DNA of 64,000 nt from Herbiconiux aconitum (GTDB lineage Bacteria; Actinomycetota; Actinomycetes; Actinomycetales; Microbacteriaceae): assembly GCF_024979235.1 (NCBI RefSeq), contig NZ_JANLCM010000001.1, forward strand, positions 744,001-808,000, given 5' to 3'. A program made the translations under genes and the position numbers. Below the pieces are notes generated by a model. The model saw only the letters and a program-made list of their open reading frames with translations, ran no database searches and was not told the DNA's origin. Shown in pieces: positions 9,177 to 18,804 of the stretch (its first letter is position 1; each line of letters begins with the position of its first letter).

Positions 9177-9389
9177 ATGAGCAACAACACGTACCGCATC
9201 ACCGAGATCGTGGGCACCTCGCCCGAGGGCACGGATGCCGCGATCCGCAACGGTCTCGCCCGCGCCACCAAGACGCTGCGCAACGTCGACTGGTTCGAGG
9301 TCGTGTCGACCCGCGGCGAACTCGAAGACGGGGCGGTCGCGCACTTCCAGGTGACGCTCAAGGTGGGGTTCCGGCTCGAAGACGAGTAG
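9177..9389 (+). CDS. dodecin family flavin-binding protein
   Basis: 70-residue protein of exactly dodecin length, one beta-alpha-beta-beta unit with the typical pattern VxKxxEIVGTS-like start (YRITEIVGTSPEG), the conserved central NVDWFEV with the flavin-stacking tryptophan (Trp39), and VAHFQVTLKVGFRLED at the end. Dodecins assemble into 12-mers that store and protect flavins in the cytoplasm. GGAGG stands upstream of the ATG with suitable spacing. It is a single gene between a divergent glycosyltransferase unit and a convergent ABC unit. Confidence 0.95.
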   Translation: MSNNTYRITEIVGTSPEGTDAAIRNGLARATKTLRNVDWFEVVSTRGELEDGAVAHFQVTLKVGFRLEDE

Positions 9390-9451
9390 GGCTACGGCGC
9401 GATGGCGGCCACGAGCACCGGGCCTCCGGCAGCAGCTCTCAGGGCGTCGCG

Positions 9452-10327
9452 CTAAGAGAGCACGTCTTTCGACGCGAATCTCCCGTAGGCGAGCGCGCCG
9501 AACACCACGACGTAGCCCAGTTGCAGCAGGGCGTTGCCGCCGAACGACGACCACTCGATCGGCTGCCGCAGCAGGTCGGCGAAGTCGAGCCAGTAGTAGC
9601 TGAAGAGCCACGGATGCAGCCACTCGGTCTGCGAGAGCTGACCCAGCACCTGCGAGACGATCGAGATCACGACGGTCGCCGCCATCGCGCCCACCGGAGC
9701 ATCCGTCAGTGTCGAGATGAACAAGCCGATGGCGCTGAGGCCGAGCAGCCCGAGCGTGACGAAGGCGGCGATCAGCAGCGACCTCAGCAGGGCCTCGCCC
9801 ACGCCGATGCTGTCGCCCGAGAGCAGGGTCACCGGACCGATCGGAAACAGGGCGATGCCGATCAGGATGCCGGCGAGCGACACGGTCACCGTCGCGGCCA
9901 GGCAGAAGACCGCGGCGGCGGCGTATTTCACGACGAGCAGGCGGATGCGCCCCACCGGCGACACCAGGAGGTAGCGGAGCGTGCCGGTGCTCGCCTCCCC
10001 CGCGATCGAATCGCCGGCCACCACGCCGACGGTGAGCGGGAGGAACAGGGGAATGGAGACGACCAACGCCGTCATCCCGACGAAGAGCCCGTTCTGGGTG
10101 ATGCGGTCGAGGAAGGCAGGGCCGCGGCCGTCGCCTCCGTCGGTGACGCGGATGGCCACGGCGATGAGGATCGGGATGGCGGCGAGGGCGGCGAGCATCG
10201 CCCAGGTGCGGCGGCGCCGGAAGAGCACCGAGAGCTCCGACGCGAAGAACCCCCAACCGAGCGAGCGGTTCGATCGCCGGGCCAGGAGGTCGGCGGGGCG
10301 GGGGTCTGTCACTGATTCACTGGACAA
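9452..10327 (-). CDS. ABC transporter permease (ABC-2 type)
   Basis: 291 residues with a cytoplasmic N-terminus and about six membrane segments. The region GEASTGTLRYLLVSPVGR is typical of ABC-2 type permeases in which a short GxxRxLL-like loop contacts the ATPase. The start overlaps the end of the ATPase gene by 11 bases. It is the last gene of a LolA-like/ATPase/permease operon. The substrate is unknown; such trios are probable exporters. Confidence 0.88.
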   Translation of the reverse strand: MSSESVTDPRPADLLARRSNRSLGWGFFASELSVLFRRRRTWAMLAALAAIPILIAVAIRVTDGGDGRGPAFLDRITQNGLFVGMTALVVSIPLFLPLTVGVVAGDSIAGEASTGTLRYLLVSPVGRIRLLVVKYAAAAVFCLAATVTVSLAGILIGIALFPIGPVTLLSGDSIGVGEALLRSLLIAAFVTLGLLGLSAIGLFISTLTDAPVGAMAATVVISIVSQVLGQLSQTEWLHPWLFSYYWLDFADLLRQPIEWSSFGGNALLQLGYVVVFGALAYGRFASKDVLS

Positions 10328-11363
10328 CGTCGAACCCCTCCCCGGTCAGTGCAACGAAGAGGTCTTCGAGCGAGGCCTGCTGCACCGCGAATCCGCGCAC
10401 CCGCACCCCGCCCGCGACGAGCGCGGCCACCACGTCTTCGGGAGCCACGCTCTCGGGAAGCGCTGCACTCAGCACGGTCTCCCCCGGGCTGTCGCTGCCG
10501 GGTCGCGCAAACAGTTCTTCCGCGGGCGACAGTGGGCCGTTCGCGCCACCCGGCGCGGCGTCGATGTCGGGCGGGAGGCCCAGGTCGGCGAGGATGCGGG
10601 AGGCTCGCTGCGCGTCGGGGGCGAGCACGACGACGCGGGCGCGGGTCTGGCCCGCGAGGCGCAGCTCGTCGAGGGTGCCTTGTGCCACGAGACGGCCGCC
10701 GCTCATCACCGCGGCGTGCGTGCACATCTGCTCGATCTCGGCCAGCAAGTGGCTCGACACGAAGACCGTCGTGCCCTCGGAGGCGAGCGAGCGGATGAGG
10801 TGGCGCACCTCGCGGGTGCCCTGAGGGTCGAGTCCGTTGGTGGGCTCGTCGAGCACGATGAGCTCGCGCGGGGCGAGCAGCGCGTTGGCGATGCCGAGCC
10901 GCTGCTTCATGCCCAACGAGTAGGCGCGCACCTTCTTGCCGGCGGCGTGGGTGAGGCCCACTCGCTCGAGGGCGTGGTCGACGCGGGCGGAACGGCTTGC
11001 TCCGGGCGCGAATCCGTCGGCCGCATCCAGTCGGTGGAGGTTCGACGCCCCGGAGAGGAAGGGGTAGAAGCCGGGCCCTTCGATCAGCGCACCGACCCCG
11101 GGCAGCACGGTCGCCAAGCGGCGCGGCATCTCCTGCCCCAGCACCCGGATGTCGCCCGCGGTCGCCGAGGCGAGGCCGAGGAGCATGCGGATCGTGGTGG
11201 TCTTGCCCGATCCGTTCGGCCCGAGGAATCCGAACACCGATCCCTGCGGCACCGCGAGGTCGACACCGTCGACCGCGAGTTGCTTGCCGAAGCGCTTCGT
11301 GAGTCCGGAGGTCTCGATCGCGAACTCGCCGCGCGCGGCGGGCGCGACGGCGGTTGCGCTCAC
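10317..11363 (-). CDS. ABC transporter ATP-binding protein
   Basis: 348 residues. Walker A GPNGSGKTT (48-56), a signature reading SLGMKQR in place of LSGGQ, Walker B LIVLDEPTNGLDP and the SSHLL switch region place it in the DrrA/CcmA-like group of exporter ATPases. About 100 residues follow the core as a C-terminal extension, common in this group. It starts inside the stop of the LolA-like gene (ATGA) and runs into the permease gene, so the three are one operon. Confidence 0.92.
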   Translation of the reverse strand: MSATAVAPAARGEFAIETSGLTKRFGKQLAVDGVDLAVPQGSVFGFLGPNGSGKTTTIRMLLGLASATAGDIRVLGQEMPRRLATVLPGVGALIEGPGFYPFLSGASNLHRLDAADGFAPGASRSARVDHALERVGLTHAAGKKVRAYSLGMKQRLGIANALLAPRELIVLDEPTNGLDPQGTREVRHLIRSLASEGTTVFVSSHLLAEIEQMCTHAAVMSGGRLVAQGTLDELRLAGQTRARVVVLAPDAQRASRILADLGLPPDIDAAPGGANGPLSPAEELFARPGSDSPGETVLSAALPESVAPEDVVAALVAGGVRVRGFAVQQASLEDLFVALTGEGFDVVQ

Positions 11364-12553
11364 TCGGCCGGAGCGGGAGCGGCCGTGGCCGCCGGAGCCG
11401 GGGCGACCGGCGCGGCATCGGCCGCGGCCTGCAGCGCCTCCACCGGCACGGCGCCCGCGAGCACGCGTCCGTCGTCGGTCAGGAGCACCGAGACCAGGGT
11501 GGTCTGGAGGGCCCGACCACCGTCGACCGGCGTGAGCAGCTGGGCGATCAGGGGCGACGAAGTGAGCTCTGACGCTTCATCTCCGACAGCGAGCGAGACG
11601 ATCGAACCCCAGCCTTCGCCCGTTACGACGGGTTCTGGATGCGTCTGGCCGGCACCAGCTGGTGCGTCGCCCTTTAGCTCATCGCGCGTGGGGAACGGCT
11701 TCTCCGTGACGGTGGTGCCTTCGGGCGCCGTGAAGTCGAAGAGGTCGGCCGAGGGGGCGTCGAGCGAGAGGTCGGTGAAGCCGACACTGAAGGCCGGTGA
11801 GGATGCGCCGCGAGCGAGCACCTCGACCTGCAGCGGCAAGCCGGTCTCGGAGTCGACCGCGATCGACACCGAACCGACCAGGGTCTCGGAGCCACGCGGC
11901 GTGAGCACCAGGTCGTAGGCCGAGCGGCCCGCGACCTCGGTGTCGGCGCCGAGTGTCACCTCGGTGCTCGGGTCGACCGCGTCGAGGTACTTCTGGGCGA
12001 GCTGGCCCGGCGTCGCGACGTCGGTGGGCAGCGGTGCGGGCGCCTCACCCGCACCCCAGGTCGACGGGTCGGGCAACGTGGTGTGCACGGCCGTGTCGTC
12101 GCTGGAGTCGTAGAGCCAGACGTCGTCGCCGTTGCGGATCGCATCCCGCTCGGCCAGCTGATCGAGGATCTGCACCCGCAGTTTGTCGGAACCGTCGGCG
12201 TAGACCCGAGCCGAGTGATCGGTGGTGAGCAGTTCGAGAGCGGAGCCGAGAGATGCGTCGTTCTCTGCTGCGGTGCCGGAGTCGGAACCGCCGGAACCGG
12301 AGCCACCCGAGCCACCCATGGACGACCCACCGGGCACGCTCGACAGGTCGGGCAGACCGAGGTCGGAGCTCTGCTCCACCGTGCCGGAGAAGGACTGCAC
12401 GTCGGTCGAAGCGGCGAGCTCGAGCACCTGCTGCGGGGTCTTCTCCGGTAGGTCGGCCGACGCGCTGGTGGCGAAAACGCCGCCCACGACGGCAACTGCC
12501 ACGACGGCCGGGGCCGCGATCGCGGGAACCCAGCGCTGCCACTTTCGGGCCAT
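11360..12553 (-). CDS. LolA-like/MucB-like outer-domain protein, exported
   Basis: 397 residues from the ATG at 12553; a TTG at 12562 is possible but leaves only three bases to GGAAG. The N-terminus has a basic patch and a hydrophobic helix (about 10-30) ending ASADLPEKT, so it is exported or anchored. The body has the beta-sheet pattern of LolA/RseB-type lipid- or lipoprotein-binding domains (for example GRSAYDLVLTPR and VDSETGLPLQVEV). A Gly/Ser-rich insertion (around residues 75-95) interrupts the N-terminal part. In actinobacteria this fold sits beside ABC exporters; its ligand here is unknown. Confidence 0.72.
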   Translation of the reverse strand: MARKWQRWVPAIAAPAVVAVAVVGGVFATSASADLPEKTPQQVLELAASTDVQSFSGTVEQSSDLGLPDLSSVPGGSSMGGSGGSGSGGSDSGTAAENDASLGSALELLTTDHSARVYADGSDKLRVQILDQLAERDAIRNGDDVWLYDSSDDTAVHTTLPDPSTWGAGEAPAPLPTDVATPGQLAQKYLDAVDPSTEVTLGADTEVAGRSAYDLVLTPRGSETLVGSVSIAVDSETGLPLQVEVLARGASSPAFSVGFTDLSLDAPSADLFDFTAPEGTTVTEKPFPTRDELKGDAPAGAGQTHPEPVVTGEGWGSIVSLAVGDEASELTSSPLIAQLLTPVDGGRALQTTLVSVLLTDDGRVLAGAVPVEALQAAADAAPVAPAPAATAAPAPAE

Positions 12554-12642
12554 GCTGATCAACTTCTTCCGGAACTGAACGGGATGAGCAAGAATCTGCG
12601 TTCGACGTTACGCCGACCACCCGGGAGTTTGCTCCGATTCGG

Positions 12643-12682
12643 CGCAACTGTGGAAAGCTTCGCGGTTCTCCGCAACTGTGGA
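12643..12682. repeat. 12-bp direct repeat in LLM promoter region
   Basis: CGCAACTGTGGA occurs at 12643-12654 and again at 12671-12682, centre-to-centre 28 bases, in the divergent promoter region between the LolA-like operon and the LLM gene. It could be a pair of activator sites. The second copy touches the TACCGT box at 12684. Confidence 0.45.
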
Positions 12683-12683
12683 C

Positions 12684-12689
12684 TACCGT
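12684..12689 (+). promoter_or_regulatory. -10 box of LLM gene, possibly leaderless
   Basis: TACCGT six bases before the GTG at 12696. It decides the start proposed for this gene. Confidence 0.4.
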
Positions 12690-12695
12690 CGAATC

Positions 12696-13715
12696 GTGCC
12701 GCACCCCGGAGACCCCTTACAGCGACTCGGCTTCCTCACGATCGGCCTGTTCGACCCCGCTGATCCGGCGGCCGGCCACGAGAGCACGCTGCGCATCATC
12801 GAGCTCGGCGAAGAGCTCGGGTTCGACAGCGCGTGGCTCCGGCACCGCCACCTGCAGTACGGCATCTCCTCCCCCGTCGCGGTGCTCGCGGCCGCCACCC
12901 AGCGCACCAGCCGCATCGAGCTCGGCACCGCGGTCACTCCGGTCGGCGCCGAGAACCCCTTCCGCCTCGCCGAGGATCTCGCCACGGTCGACCTCCTCTC
13001 GCACGGCCGGATCACACCGGGGTTCTCGGCCGGCCCGCCGATGAACATCGATCGCTACAAAGACGCGATCTACCCGAACACCTTCGAGGAGGAGGACTTC
13101 GACTACGGGCGGCTCCTGCGTTTCCGCGACTTCGTGCGCGGCGACGTCGTGAGCAGCTTCGCCGGAACGCAGGGCGGCGAGGTCTTCGCCGACACGGTCC
13201 AGCCGCACTCCGCCGGCCTGGTCGACCGCCTCTGGTACGGCGGTGGCAGCACGCGCTCGGCCGAGTGGGCGGCCCAGAACGGCTTCCACTTCCTCACCTC
13301 GAGCGTGGTGCAGGGCGAGCTCGGCAACGACTTCGCCGAGAACCAGCAGCACCAGGTGCTGGCGTATCGGGCCGCGCATCCGGATGGCGCCCGCGCGCGT
13401 GTCTCGCAGGGACTCGTCGTCATCCCCACCGACTCCGCCACGGCCGAGCAGCGCGCGAAGTACGCCGCCTATGTCGCCGGCAGATCCGGCCGGGTCGGCG
13501 TGCCCGTCGGACCCAGGCGGATGCTCTTCGCCGCCGACCTGATCGGCACCTCCGCCGAGATCGCCGACGCCCTCTACGCCGATCCCGCCTTCCGCGAGAT
13601 CCACGAGGTGGCGTTCGCGCTCCCCTTCTCCTTCGAGCACGACGACTACGTGCAGATCCTGCACGACCTGGCCGAGCGACTGGGCCCGGCCCTGGGGTGG
13701 TATCCAGGCCGGTAG
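12696..13715 (+). CDS. LLM class flavin-dependent oxidoreductase
   Basis: 339 residues from the GTG at 12696. The barrel start (QRLGFLTIGLFDP), RIELGTAVTPV strand and GRITPGFSAGPP are standard luciferase-like monooxygenase features. GTG at 12678 is an alternative start (345 residues), but neither has a ribosome site, while TACCGT lies six bases before 12696 as expected for a leaderless mRNA. It is a cytosolic FMN- or F420-dependent enzyme of unknown substrate. It precedes purL in the same direction but with its own probable terminator-free spacer of 57 bases. Confidence 0.85.
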   Translation: MPHPGDPLQRLGFLTIGLFDPADPAAGHESTLRIIELGEELGFDSAWLRHRHLQYGISSPVAVLAAATQRTSRIELGTAVTPVGAENPFRLAEDLATVDLLSHGRITPGFSAGPPMNIDRYKDAIYPNTFEEEDFDYGRLLRFRDFVRGDVVSSFAGTQGGEVFADTVQPHSAGLVDRLWYGGGSTRSAEWAAQNGFHFLTSSVVQGELGNDFAENQQHQVLAYRAAHPDGARARVSQGLVVIPTDSATAEQRAKYAAYVAGRSGRVGVPVGPRRMLFAADLIGTSAEIADALYADPAFREIHEVAFALPFSFEHDDYVQILHDLAERLGPALGWYPGR

Positions 13716-13772
13716 AATCGAGGGGATTCCCACCCCGCATCCCACCCCCGCAACTCAAGGAGTCCTGGCCGC

Positions 13773-16067
13773 GTGAGCAATGCCGATACCGTCGAGAACG
13801 CCACTGCGACCCCCGATCGGGAACAGCCCTACGAGGCACTCGGCCTGAAGGCCGACGAGTACGCGAAGATCCGCGAGATCCTGGGCCGTCGCCCCACGTC
13901 GGGCGAGCTGGCGATGTACTCGGTGATGTGGAGCGAGCACTGCTCCTACAAATCGTCGAAGATCTATCTGCGCCAGTTCGGCCAGAAGGTCAGCCCGGCC
14001 ATGAAGAAGAACCTCATGGTGGGCATGGGCGAGAACGCGGGCGTCGTGGATGTCGGCGAGGGCTGGGCGGTGACCTTCAAGGTCGAGTCGCACAACCACC
14101 CCTCCTACATCGAGCCCTTCCAAGGTGCAGCGACCGGCGTGGGCGGCATCGTGCGCGACATCATCTCGATGGGCGCCCGCCCGGTGGCCGTGATGGACCA
14201 GCTGCGCTTCGGCGACATCAACGAGGCCGACACGGCGCGCGTGGTGCACGGCGTCACCAGCGGCATCTCGTTCTACGGCAACTGCTTGGGCCTTCCGAAC
14301 ATCGGCGGCGAGACCTACTTCGACAAGGTCTACCAGGGCAACCCGCTCGTCAACGCCCTGAGCGTGGGGGTGCTTCGGCACGAAGACCTGCACCTCGCCA
14401 ACGCGCGCGGCGTGGGCAACAAGGTCGTTCTCTTCGGGGCGCGCACCGGCGGCGACGGCATCGGCGGAGCATCCATCCTCGCGTCCGACACCTTCTCGGC
14501 CGGCGGCCCCACCAAGCGCCCGGCGGTGCAGGTGGGCGACCCCTTCGCCGAGAAGGTGCTCATCGAGTGCTGCCTCGAGCTGTTCGCGGGCGATCTGGTG
14601 GAGGGCATCCAAGACCTCGGCGCAGCCGGCATCTCGTGCGCCACCTCGGAGCTCGCCTCCAACGGCGACGGCGGAATGTTCATCGAACTCGATCGCGTTC
14701 TGCTCCGCGACCCCACGCTCACCGCCGAGGAGATCCTCATGTCGGAGAGCCAGGAGCGCATGATGGCGATCGTCACGCCCGACAAGCTCGAGGGATTCCT
14801 CGCCGTCACGGCGAAGTGGGATGTCGAGACCAGCGTTCTCGGCGAAGTGACCGACACCGGCCGCCTCGTCATCAACTGGCACGGCGAAGAGATCGTGAAC
14901 GTGGAGCCGCGCACCGTCGCGGTCGACGGTCCGGTCTACGAGCGCCCCGTGGCCTACCCGACCTGGATCGACGCACTGCAGGCCGATTCGGCGGTGCGAC
15001 TGCCGCGCGCGACCTCCGGTTCAGATCTTCGCGACGAGTTCTTGCGCGTGGTCGGCTCGCCGAACATGGCGTCGAAAGACTGGATCACCAACCAGTACGA
15101 CCGCTACGTGCTCGGCAACACGGCCCTCTCCTTCCCCGACGACGGCGGAATGGTGCGGGTCGACGAGGTCTCCGGCCTCGGCTTCGCGCTCGCCTCCGAC
15201 GCGAACGGCCGCTACTGCCAGCTCGACCCCTACCGCGGCGCCCAGCTCGCGCTGGCCGAGGCCTACCGCAACGTGTCGGTCACCGGCGCCACGCCGGTCG
15301 CCGTCTCGGACTGCCTGAACTTCGGCTCCCCCGAGAACCCCGAGGTCATGTGGCAGTTCTCGCAAGCCGTCGAGGGCCTGGCCGACGGATGCCTCGAACT
15401 CGAGATCCCGGTCACCGGCGGCAACGTCTCCTTCTACAACCAGACCGGGTCGCAGCCGATCCACCCCACCCCGGTGGTGGCGGTGCTCGGCGTGATCGAC
15501 GACGTGGCGCGGCGCATCCCGTCGGGCTGGCAAGACGAAGGGTCGAACCTCTACCTCCTCGGCGTCACGCGCGCAGAGCTCGACGGATCGGCCTGGGCCG
15601 GCGTCGTGCACGACCACCTGGGCGGTCGCCCGCCGATCGTGTCGCTCGCCGCCGAAGAGCAGCTCTCGGGCCTGCTCCGCGCCGGCGCTCTCGAAGCACT
15701 CATCGACTCGGCCCACGACCTCTCCGACGGCGGCCTCGCGCAGACTCTTGCCGAGTCGGTGCTGCGGTTCGGCATCGGGGCGCGGGTGTGGCTCGACGAG
15801 ATCATCGAGCGCGACGGGGTGTCGGCATCCGATGCCCTGTTCAGCGAGTCGACGGCTCGCGTGCTGGTGGCGGTTCCGCGCGAAGACGACGTGAAGTTCA
15901 AGGGCCTGTGCGAGGGTCGCGGCGTTCCGGTGCTGCGCATCGGCGTGACGGATGCGCAGTCGGGCTCGCTCGAGGTGCAGGGCCTCTTCGAGGTGCCGCT
16001 CGCCGAGCTCGGTGGCACGCACCGTGCGGCGCTGCCGGCCGCCTTCGGGCCCGTCGTCGGCGGCTGA
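13773..16067 (+). CDS. purL: phosphoribosylformylglycinamidine synthase subunit PurL
   Basis: 764 residues, the length of small-type PurL. It catalyses the ATP-dependent amidation of FGAR to FGAM in purine synthesis, with PurS and PurQ. Motifs include the N-terminal [12 protein letters not shown], the [10 protein letters not shown] nucleotide site (about 90-100), GVGGIVRDI, and the second-half [17 protein letters not shown] element (here [10 protein letters not shown]). The GTG start follows AAGGAG. purS and purQ are not in the window upstream, where an LLM gene lies instead. Confidence 0.97.
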   Translation: MSNADTVENATATPDREQPYEALGLKADEYAKIREILGRRPTSGELAMYSVMWSEHCSYKSSKIYLRQFGQKVSPAMKKNLMVGMGENAGVVDVGEGWAVTFKVESHNHPSYIEPFQGAATGVGGIVRDIISMGARPVAVMDQLRFGDINEADTARVVHGVTSGISFYGNCLGLPNIGGETYFDKVYQGNPLVNALSVGVLRHEDLHLANARGVGNKVVLFGARTGGDGIGGASILASDTFSAGGPTKRPAVQVGDPFAEKVLIECCLELFAGDLVEGIQDLGAAGISCATSELASNGDGGMFIELDRVLLRDPTLTAEEILMSESQERMMAIVTPDKLEGFLAVTAKWDVETSVLGEVTDTGRLVINWHGEEIVNVEPRTVAVDGPVYERPVAYPTWIDALQADSAVRLPRATSGSDLRDEFLRVVGSPNMASKDWITNQYDRYVLGNTALSFPDDGGMVRVDEVSGLGFALASDANGRYCQLDPYRGAQLALAEAYRNVSVTGATPVAVSDCLNFGSPENPEVMWQFSQAVEGLADGCLELEIPVTGGNVSFYNQTGSQPIHPTPVVAVLGVIDDVARRIPSGWQDEGSNLYLLGVTRAELDGSAWAGVVHDHLGGRPPIVSLAAEEQLSGLLRAGALEALIDSAHDLSDGGLAQTLAESVLRFGIGARVWLDEIIERDGVSASDALFSESTARVLVAVPREDDVKFKGLCEGRGVPVLRIGVTDAQSGSLEVQGLFEVPLAELGGTHRAALPAAFGPVVGG

Positions 16068-16111
16068 CGCCCCACCCGCCACCCCACGCCGTCCCCACCC
16101 CCACCCCGTCC

Positions 16112-16194
16112 CGGAAACGACGGAGTCTTGCGCCGGATTCGGCCTGAGCCTCCGTCGTTTCCGTTCTGCGGCGCGAAACTCCGTCGTTTCGGAG
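16112..16194. repeat. 83-bp intergenic palindromic repeat, copy 1
   Basis: A perfect 13-bp inverted repeat, CGGAAACGACGGA (16112-16124) with TCCGTCGTTTCCG (16151-16163), is followed by GCGCGAAACTCCGTCG (16171-16186), itself part of a CGAAAC/GTTTCG dyad. A related copy lies at 63049-63123. Copy 1 sits between convergent genes and may serve as terminator for purL and the chorismate mutase gene. Confidence 0.7.
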
Positions 16195-16235
16195 CCCCGG
16201 GCCGGGTGCGAGGGGGTGCGGCAGGGGGGGTGAGG

Positions 16236-16574
16236 CTACTCGGAGTCGGCGGCGATGCGCTCGTGGTGGTGGATGACCTCCGCCACGATGAAGTTCAAGA
16301 ACTTCTCCGCGAACGCCGGGTCGAGGTGCGACTCCTCCGCCAGCGCGCGCAACCGTTTGATCTGACGCGCCTCGCGATCGAGGTCGGCCGGCGGAAGGCC
16401 GTGCTCGGCTTTCAGGCGACCCACCGTCTGCGTGAACTTGAAGCGCTCGGCCAGCATGTGGATGAGAGCAGCGTCGATGTTGTCGATCGATTGACGGATG
16501 CTCGTCAGCCGCGCATAGACATCCGCCGAGTTGTCGAAACCACCCGTGGGCACCGTTGAATCCGCGTTCACCAT
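16236..16574 (-). CDS. chorismate mutase (AroQ class)
   Basis: 112 residues, all alpha-helical. The N-terminal helix LTSIRQSIDNIDAALIHMLAERFK carries the Arg and the Leu-Glu-Arg pattern of AroQ enzymes; KxEHGLPPADLDREARQIKRL gives the second arginine/lysine set. It rearranges chorismate to prephenate for Phe/Tyr synthesis in the cytosol. A TAGGGT box lies six bases before the ATG, and no ribosome site is seen, so the mRNA is probably leaderless. In corynebacteria such short enzymes need DAHP synthase to be fully active (family knowledge). Confidence 0.92.
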   Translation of the reverse strand: MVNADSTVPTGGFDNSADVYARLTSIRQSIDNIDAALIHMLAERFKFTQTVGRLKAEHGLPPADLDREARQIKRLRALAEESHLDPAFAEKFLNFIVAEVIHHHERIAADSE

Positions 16575-16580
16575 GCCTCA

Positions 16581-16586
16581 ACCCTA
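16581..16586 (-). promoter_or_regulatory. -10 box of chorismate mutase gene, leaderless type
   Basis: TAGGGT on the minus strand, six bases before the ATG, with no Shine-Dalgarno sequence between. Confidence 0.55.
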
Positions 16587-17567
16587 GCCAGCCTCGCTGA
16601 CTCCGTTCTGCGCGTTACGCCGACGCGGCAGCCGGAGTCGACCCTGCGCGAGCAGGATGCCGAGGAACACCAGCGCTGCGCCCAGCGGGGCGTTCCAGCT
16701 CAGGGTCTCGCCGAGCAGGATGATGCCGAGGGCAACGCCCACGACGGGGGTGAGGTAGGTGACCGTCGACGTCGCCGTGGGCCCCCACGCGTTCAGCACG
16801 TTCATGTACCAGTAGTAGGCCACCCCGGTGCCCGCGATGCCGAGGGCCAGCAGGCTCAGCACGATCGGCAGGTCGAGACCGATCGGCCCGACCGCCACGA
16901 AGGGGGTGAGCACCAGCAGGATGAGCGCCCCCATGCCCACCTGCAGGAAGGCCGCGGTGACCCCCGTCACCGGGTGGCGGTTCGTGATGAAACGACGGAT
17001 GTAGCCGAAGGTGAAGCCGTAGCAGACGGCCGAGCCGAGGCAGGCGAGTTGGCCGGCGAGCTCGAGTGCGAGGTCGCCGCCGGCCGCTTCGTTGGCCACG
17101 AACGACCACGGCCCGATGATGACGACGACGCCCACGATTCCCGCGAGCACGCCCAGCACCCGTGAGCGGTCGAGTTTCTCGACGCTGAAGGCGAGCGTCA
17201 CCATGAGTGCTGTGGTGATGGGAGTGACGGCGTTGTAGATGCTGGCCAGCCCCGAGGTGACGTACTGTTCGGCCCAGGCGAAGAGGAGGAACGGAACGGC
17301 GCAGCCGAAGGCGCCGATCACCACGAAGTGGAGATAGACCGCCGGGTTGCGCGGCATCTTCGTGCGCATCACGAGCAGCAGGATCGCAAGGGTCAGGGCG
17401 CCGAGCATCAACCTGGTCCACGCCACCTGGCCGAACGAGACGCCGCCGAGCGCCACCTTCATGAACAAGAAGCTCGACCCCCAGATGAGGCCGAGCGCCG
17501 AGAACTGCAGGGCGACGAAGAGTCGGCCGCGGCTGGCGCGGGTCTGAACGGGGTGGAGCTGAGTCAC
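16584..17567 (-). CDS. EamA/DMT family transporter
   Basis: 327 residues with about ten membrane helices in two EamA repeats; the WGSSFLFMKVALGG start and the second-half repeat (LGETLSWNAPLGAALVFLGILLAQG) are classic for drug/metabolite exporters. The GTG start has TAGGGT six bases upstream and no ribosome site. It ends nine bases from the chorismate mutase start. The substrate is unknown; amino acids or metabolites are typical. Confidence 0.9.
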   Translation of the reverse strand: MTQLHPVQTRASRGRLFVALQFSALGLIWGSSFLFMKVALGGVSFGQVAWTRLMLGALTLAILLLVMRTKMPRNPAVYLHFVVIGAFGCAVPFLLFAWAEQYVTSGLASIYNAVTPITTALMVTLAFSVEKLDRSRVLGVLAGIVGVVVIIGPWSFVANEAAGGDLALELAGQLACLGSAVCYGFTFGYIRRFITNRHPVTGVTAAFLQVGMGALILLVLTPFVAVGPIGLDLPIVLSLLALGIAGTGVAYYWYMNVLNAWGPTATSTVTYLTPVVGVALGIILLGETLSWNAPLGAALVFLGILLAQGRLRLPRRRNAQNGVSEAG

Positions 17568-17573
17568 TCCGCG

Positions 17574-17579
17574 ACCCTA
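17574..17579 (-). promoter_or_regulatory. -10 box of DMT transporter gene, leaderless type
   Basis: TAGGGT on the minus strand, six bases before the GTG start. Confidence 0.55.
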
Positions 17580-17608
17580 TCGCGGGGGTACGACATCGCG
17601 AACCGGCC

Positions 17609-17647
17609 CGAGGCGCCCGACCGCCGGTCTGGCAGTCGGGCGCCTCG
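17609..17647 (-). terminator. hairpin downstream of ohr
   Basis: Perfect 13-bp inverted repeat CGAGGCGCCCGAC with GTCGGGCGCCTCG around a 13-base loop, 18 bases past the ohr stop. There is no T-run, as is common for actinobacterial terminators. Confidence 0.65.
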
Positions 17648-17665
17648 AATTGGCAGGATCGGGCG

Positions 17666-18085
17666 CTACTCCACCACGTTGACCGCGACCTCGATGTTGC
17701 CGCGGGTCGCGTTCGAGTAGGGGCACAGCTCGTGGGCCCGGTCGGCCAGCTGCCGCGACTGCTCGGGAGTGACGTTGGGCACGTAGACGTCGAGTTCGAC
17801 GGCGAGGCCGAAGGCACCGGTCTCGTTCTTGCCGATCGACACGCTCGCCGAGACGGCGGCATCCGTGGTGTCGAGCTTGAACTCGCGGCCGGCCGCGTGC
17901 ACGGCGCTGAGGAAGCAGGCGGAATAGCCGGCGGCGAAGAGCTGCTCGGGGTTGGTTCCCTCTCCCGAGCCTCCCATCTCCTTCGGCGGGCGGGTGTCGA
18001 AATCGAGTCGGTCGTCTTCGCTCCGGACGTGTCCGTCCCGTCCGCCACCGGATGCGTGCGCGATTGCAGTGTAGAGAGGTTCCAT
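17666..18085 (-). CDS. ohr: organic hydroperoxide resistance protein Ohr (OsmC family)
   Basis: 139 residues, Ohr length. The two redox cysteines are Cys57 (GYSACF) and Cys121 (ELCPYSNATRGN), the latter in the diagnostic Ohr C-terminal motif; NPEQLFAAGYSACF is the OsmC/Ohr signature. It reduces organic hydroperoxides using lipoylated or dithiol partners in the cytosol. Single gene with its own hairpin terminator. No OhrR gene lies beside it in the window. Confidence 0.96.
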   Translation of the reverse strand: MEPLYTAIAHASGGGRDGHVRSEDDRLDFDTRPPKEMGGSGEGTNPEQLFAAGYSACFLSAVHAAGREFKLDTTDAAVSASVSIGKNETGAFGLAVELDVYVPNVTPEQSRQLADRAHELCPYSNATRGNIEVAVNVVE

Positions 18086-18162
18086 ACGGCCTAGTCCACC
18101 ATCAATCGAACGGCTCGGCCAAAAGGCGGATGCGTGTTCTCGGCCCTCACTCAGAAGGTTCG

Positions 18163-18804
18163 TCAGGAGTTCGCGAATTCCACAGGAACGCCTCCGCCTT
18201 GGTTGTCCACACGTTCACGCAATGCGGCCCGCACCGCCGGCCATTCGTCGATGATGATCGAGAACACGGCGGAGTCCCTCCAGGTGCCGTCGGCGCGCGG
18301 AAGATCGCGCCGCATGATGCCTTCGAAGGTCGCGCCGAGTTTCGCGATCGCGGCGCGCGAGCGTGTGTTCAGAACGTCGGCCTGGATCTTGACGCGGCCG
18401 AAGCCGTTGTCGAAGGCCAGACCGAGAAGGAGGAGTTTTGCTTCAGGGTTCACGACCGTGCCCCATACCCGGGGGTCGTAGGCGGTCCAGCCGATGTGCG
18501 CGGATTCGAGGGCCGGATCGATGTCGCCGAGCGTGGTGGTTCCCACCAGGGTGCCGTCGTTGCGGCCACCGACCAGGCGGATGGCGTAGGCGTTGCCGCC
18601 CTGCCACTGGTAGTAGCCCCGTGCCCATTCCGCGAACTCGTCCGCGGTCGCGCGGTAGCCCGCCGGGCCGCCGCCATAGCCTCCGGCGAAGACCTCCGGG
18701 TGGCCGATCGCCCCGTGCAGCTCCGGGAGGAGTTCGGGTGTGAGCGGTTCGAGACGAATGTAGCGACCCTGCAGGATGCCGGGTTCGGGGCGTGTTGCTG
18801 GCAT
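18163..18804 (-). CDS. GNAT family N-acetyltransferase
   Basis: 213 residues. The pattern RLEPLTPELLPELHGAIGHPEVF at the start and the acetyl-CoA part with NTRSRAAIAKLGATFEGIMRRDL are those of RimJ/RimL-like GNATs acting on protein N-termini or small molecules. The ATG at 18804 is chosen because the coding pattern begins there and upstream sequence overlaps the divergent gene. CAGACT lies six bases before it, a weak possible leaderless promoter. Substrate unknown. Confidence 0.87.
   Translation of the reverse strand: MPATRPEPGILQGRYIRLEPLTPELLPELHGAIGHPEVFAGGYGGGPAGYRATADEFAEWARGYYQWQGGNAYAIRLVGGRNDGTLVGTTTLGDIDPALESAHIGWTAYDPRVWGTVVNPEAKLLLLGLAFDNGFGRVKIQADVLNTRSRAAIAKLGATFEGIMRRDLPRADGTWRDSAVFSIIIDEWPAVRAALRERVDNQGGGVPVEFANS

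Noticed and set aside
12833..16147. A 1104-residue plus-strand open frame over the LLM and purL genes
   Set aside because: It is a shadow frame of purL, which is certain; composition is Arg-rich without motifs.
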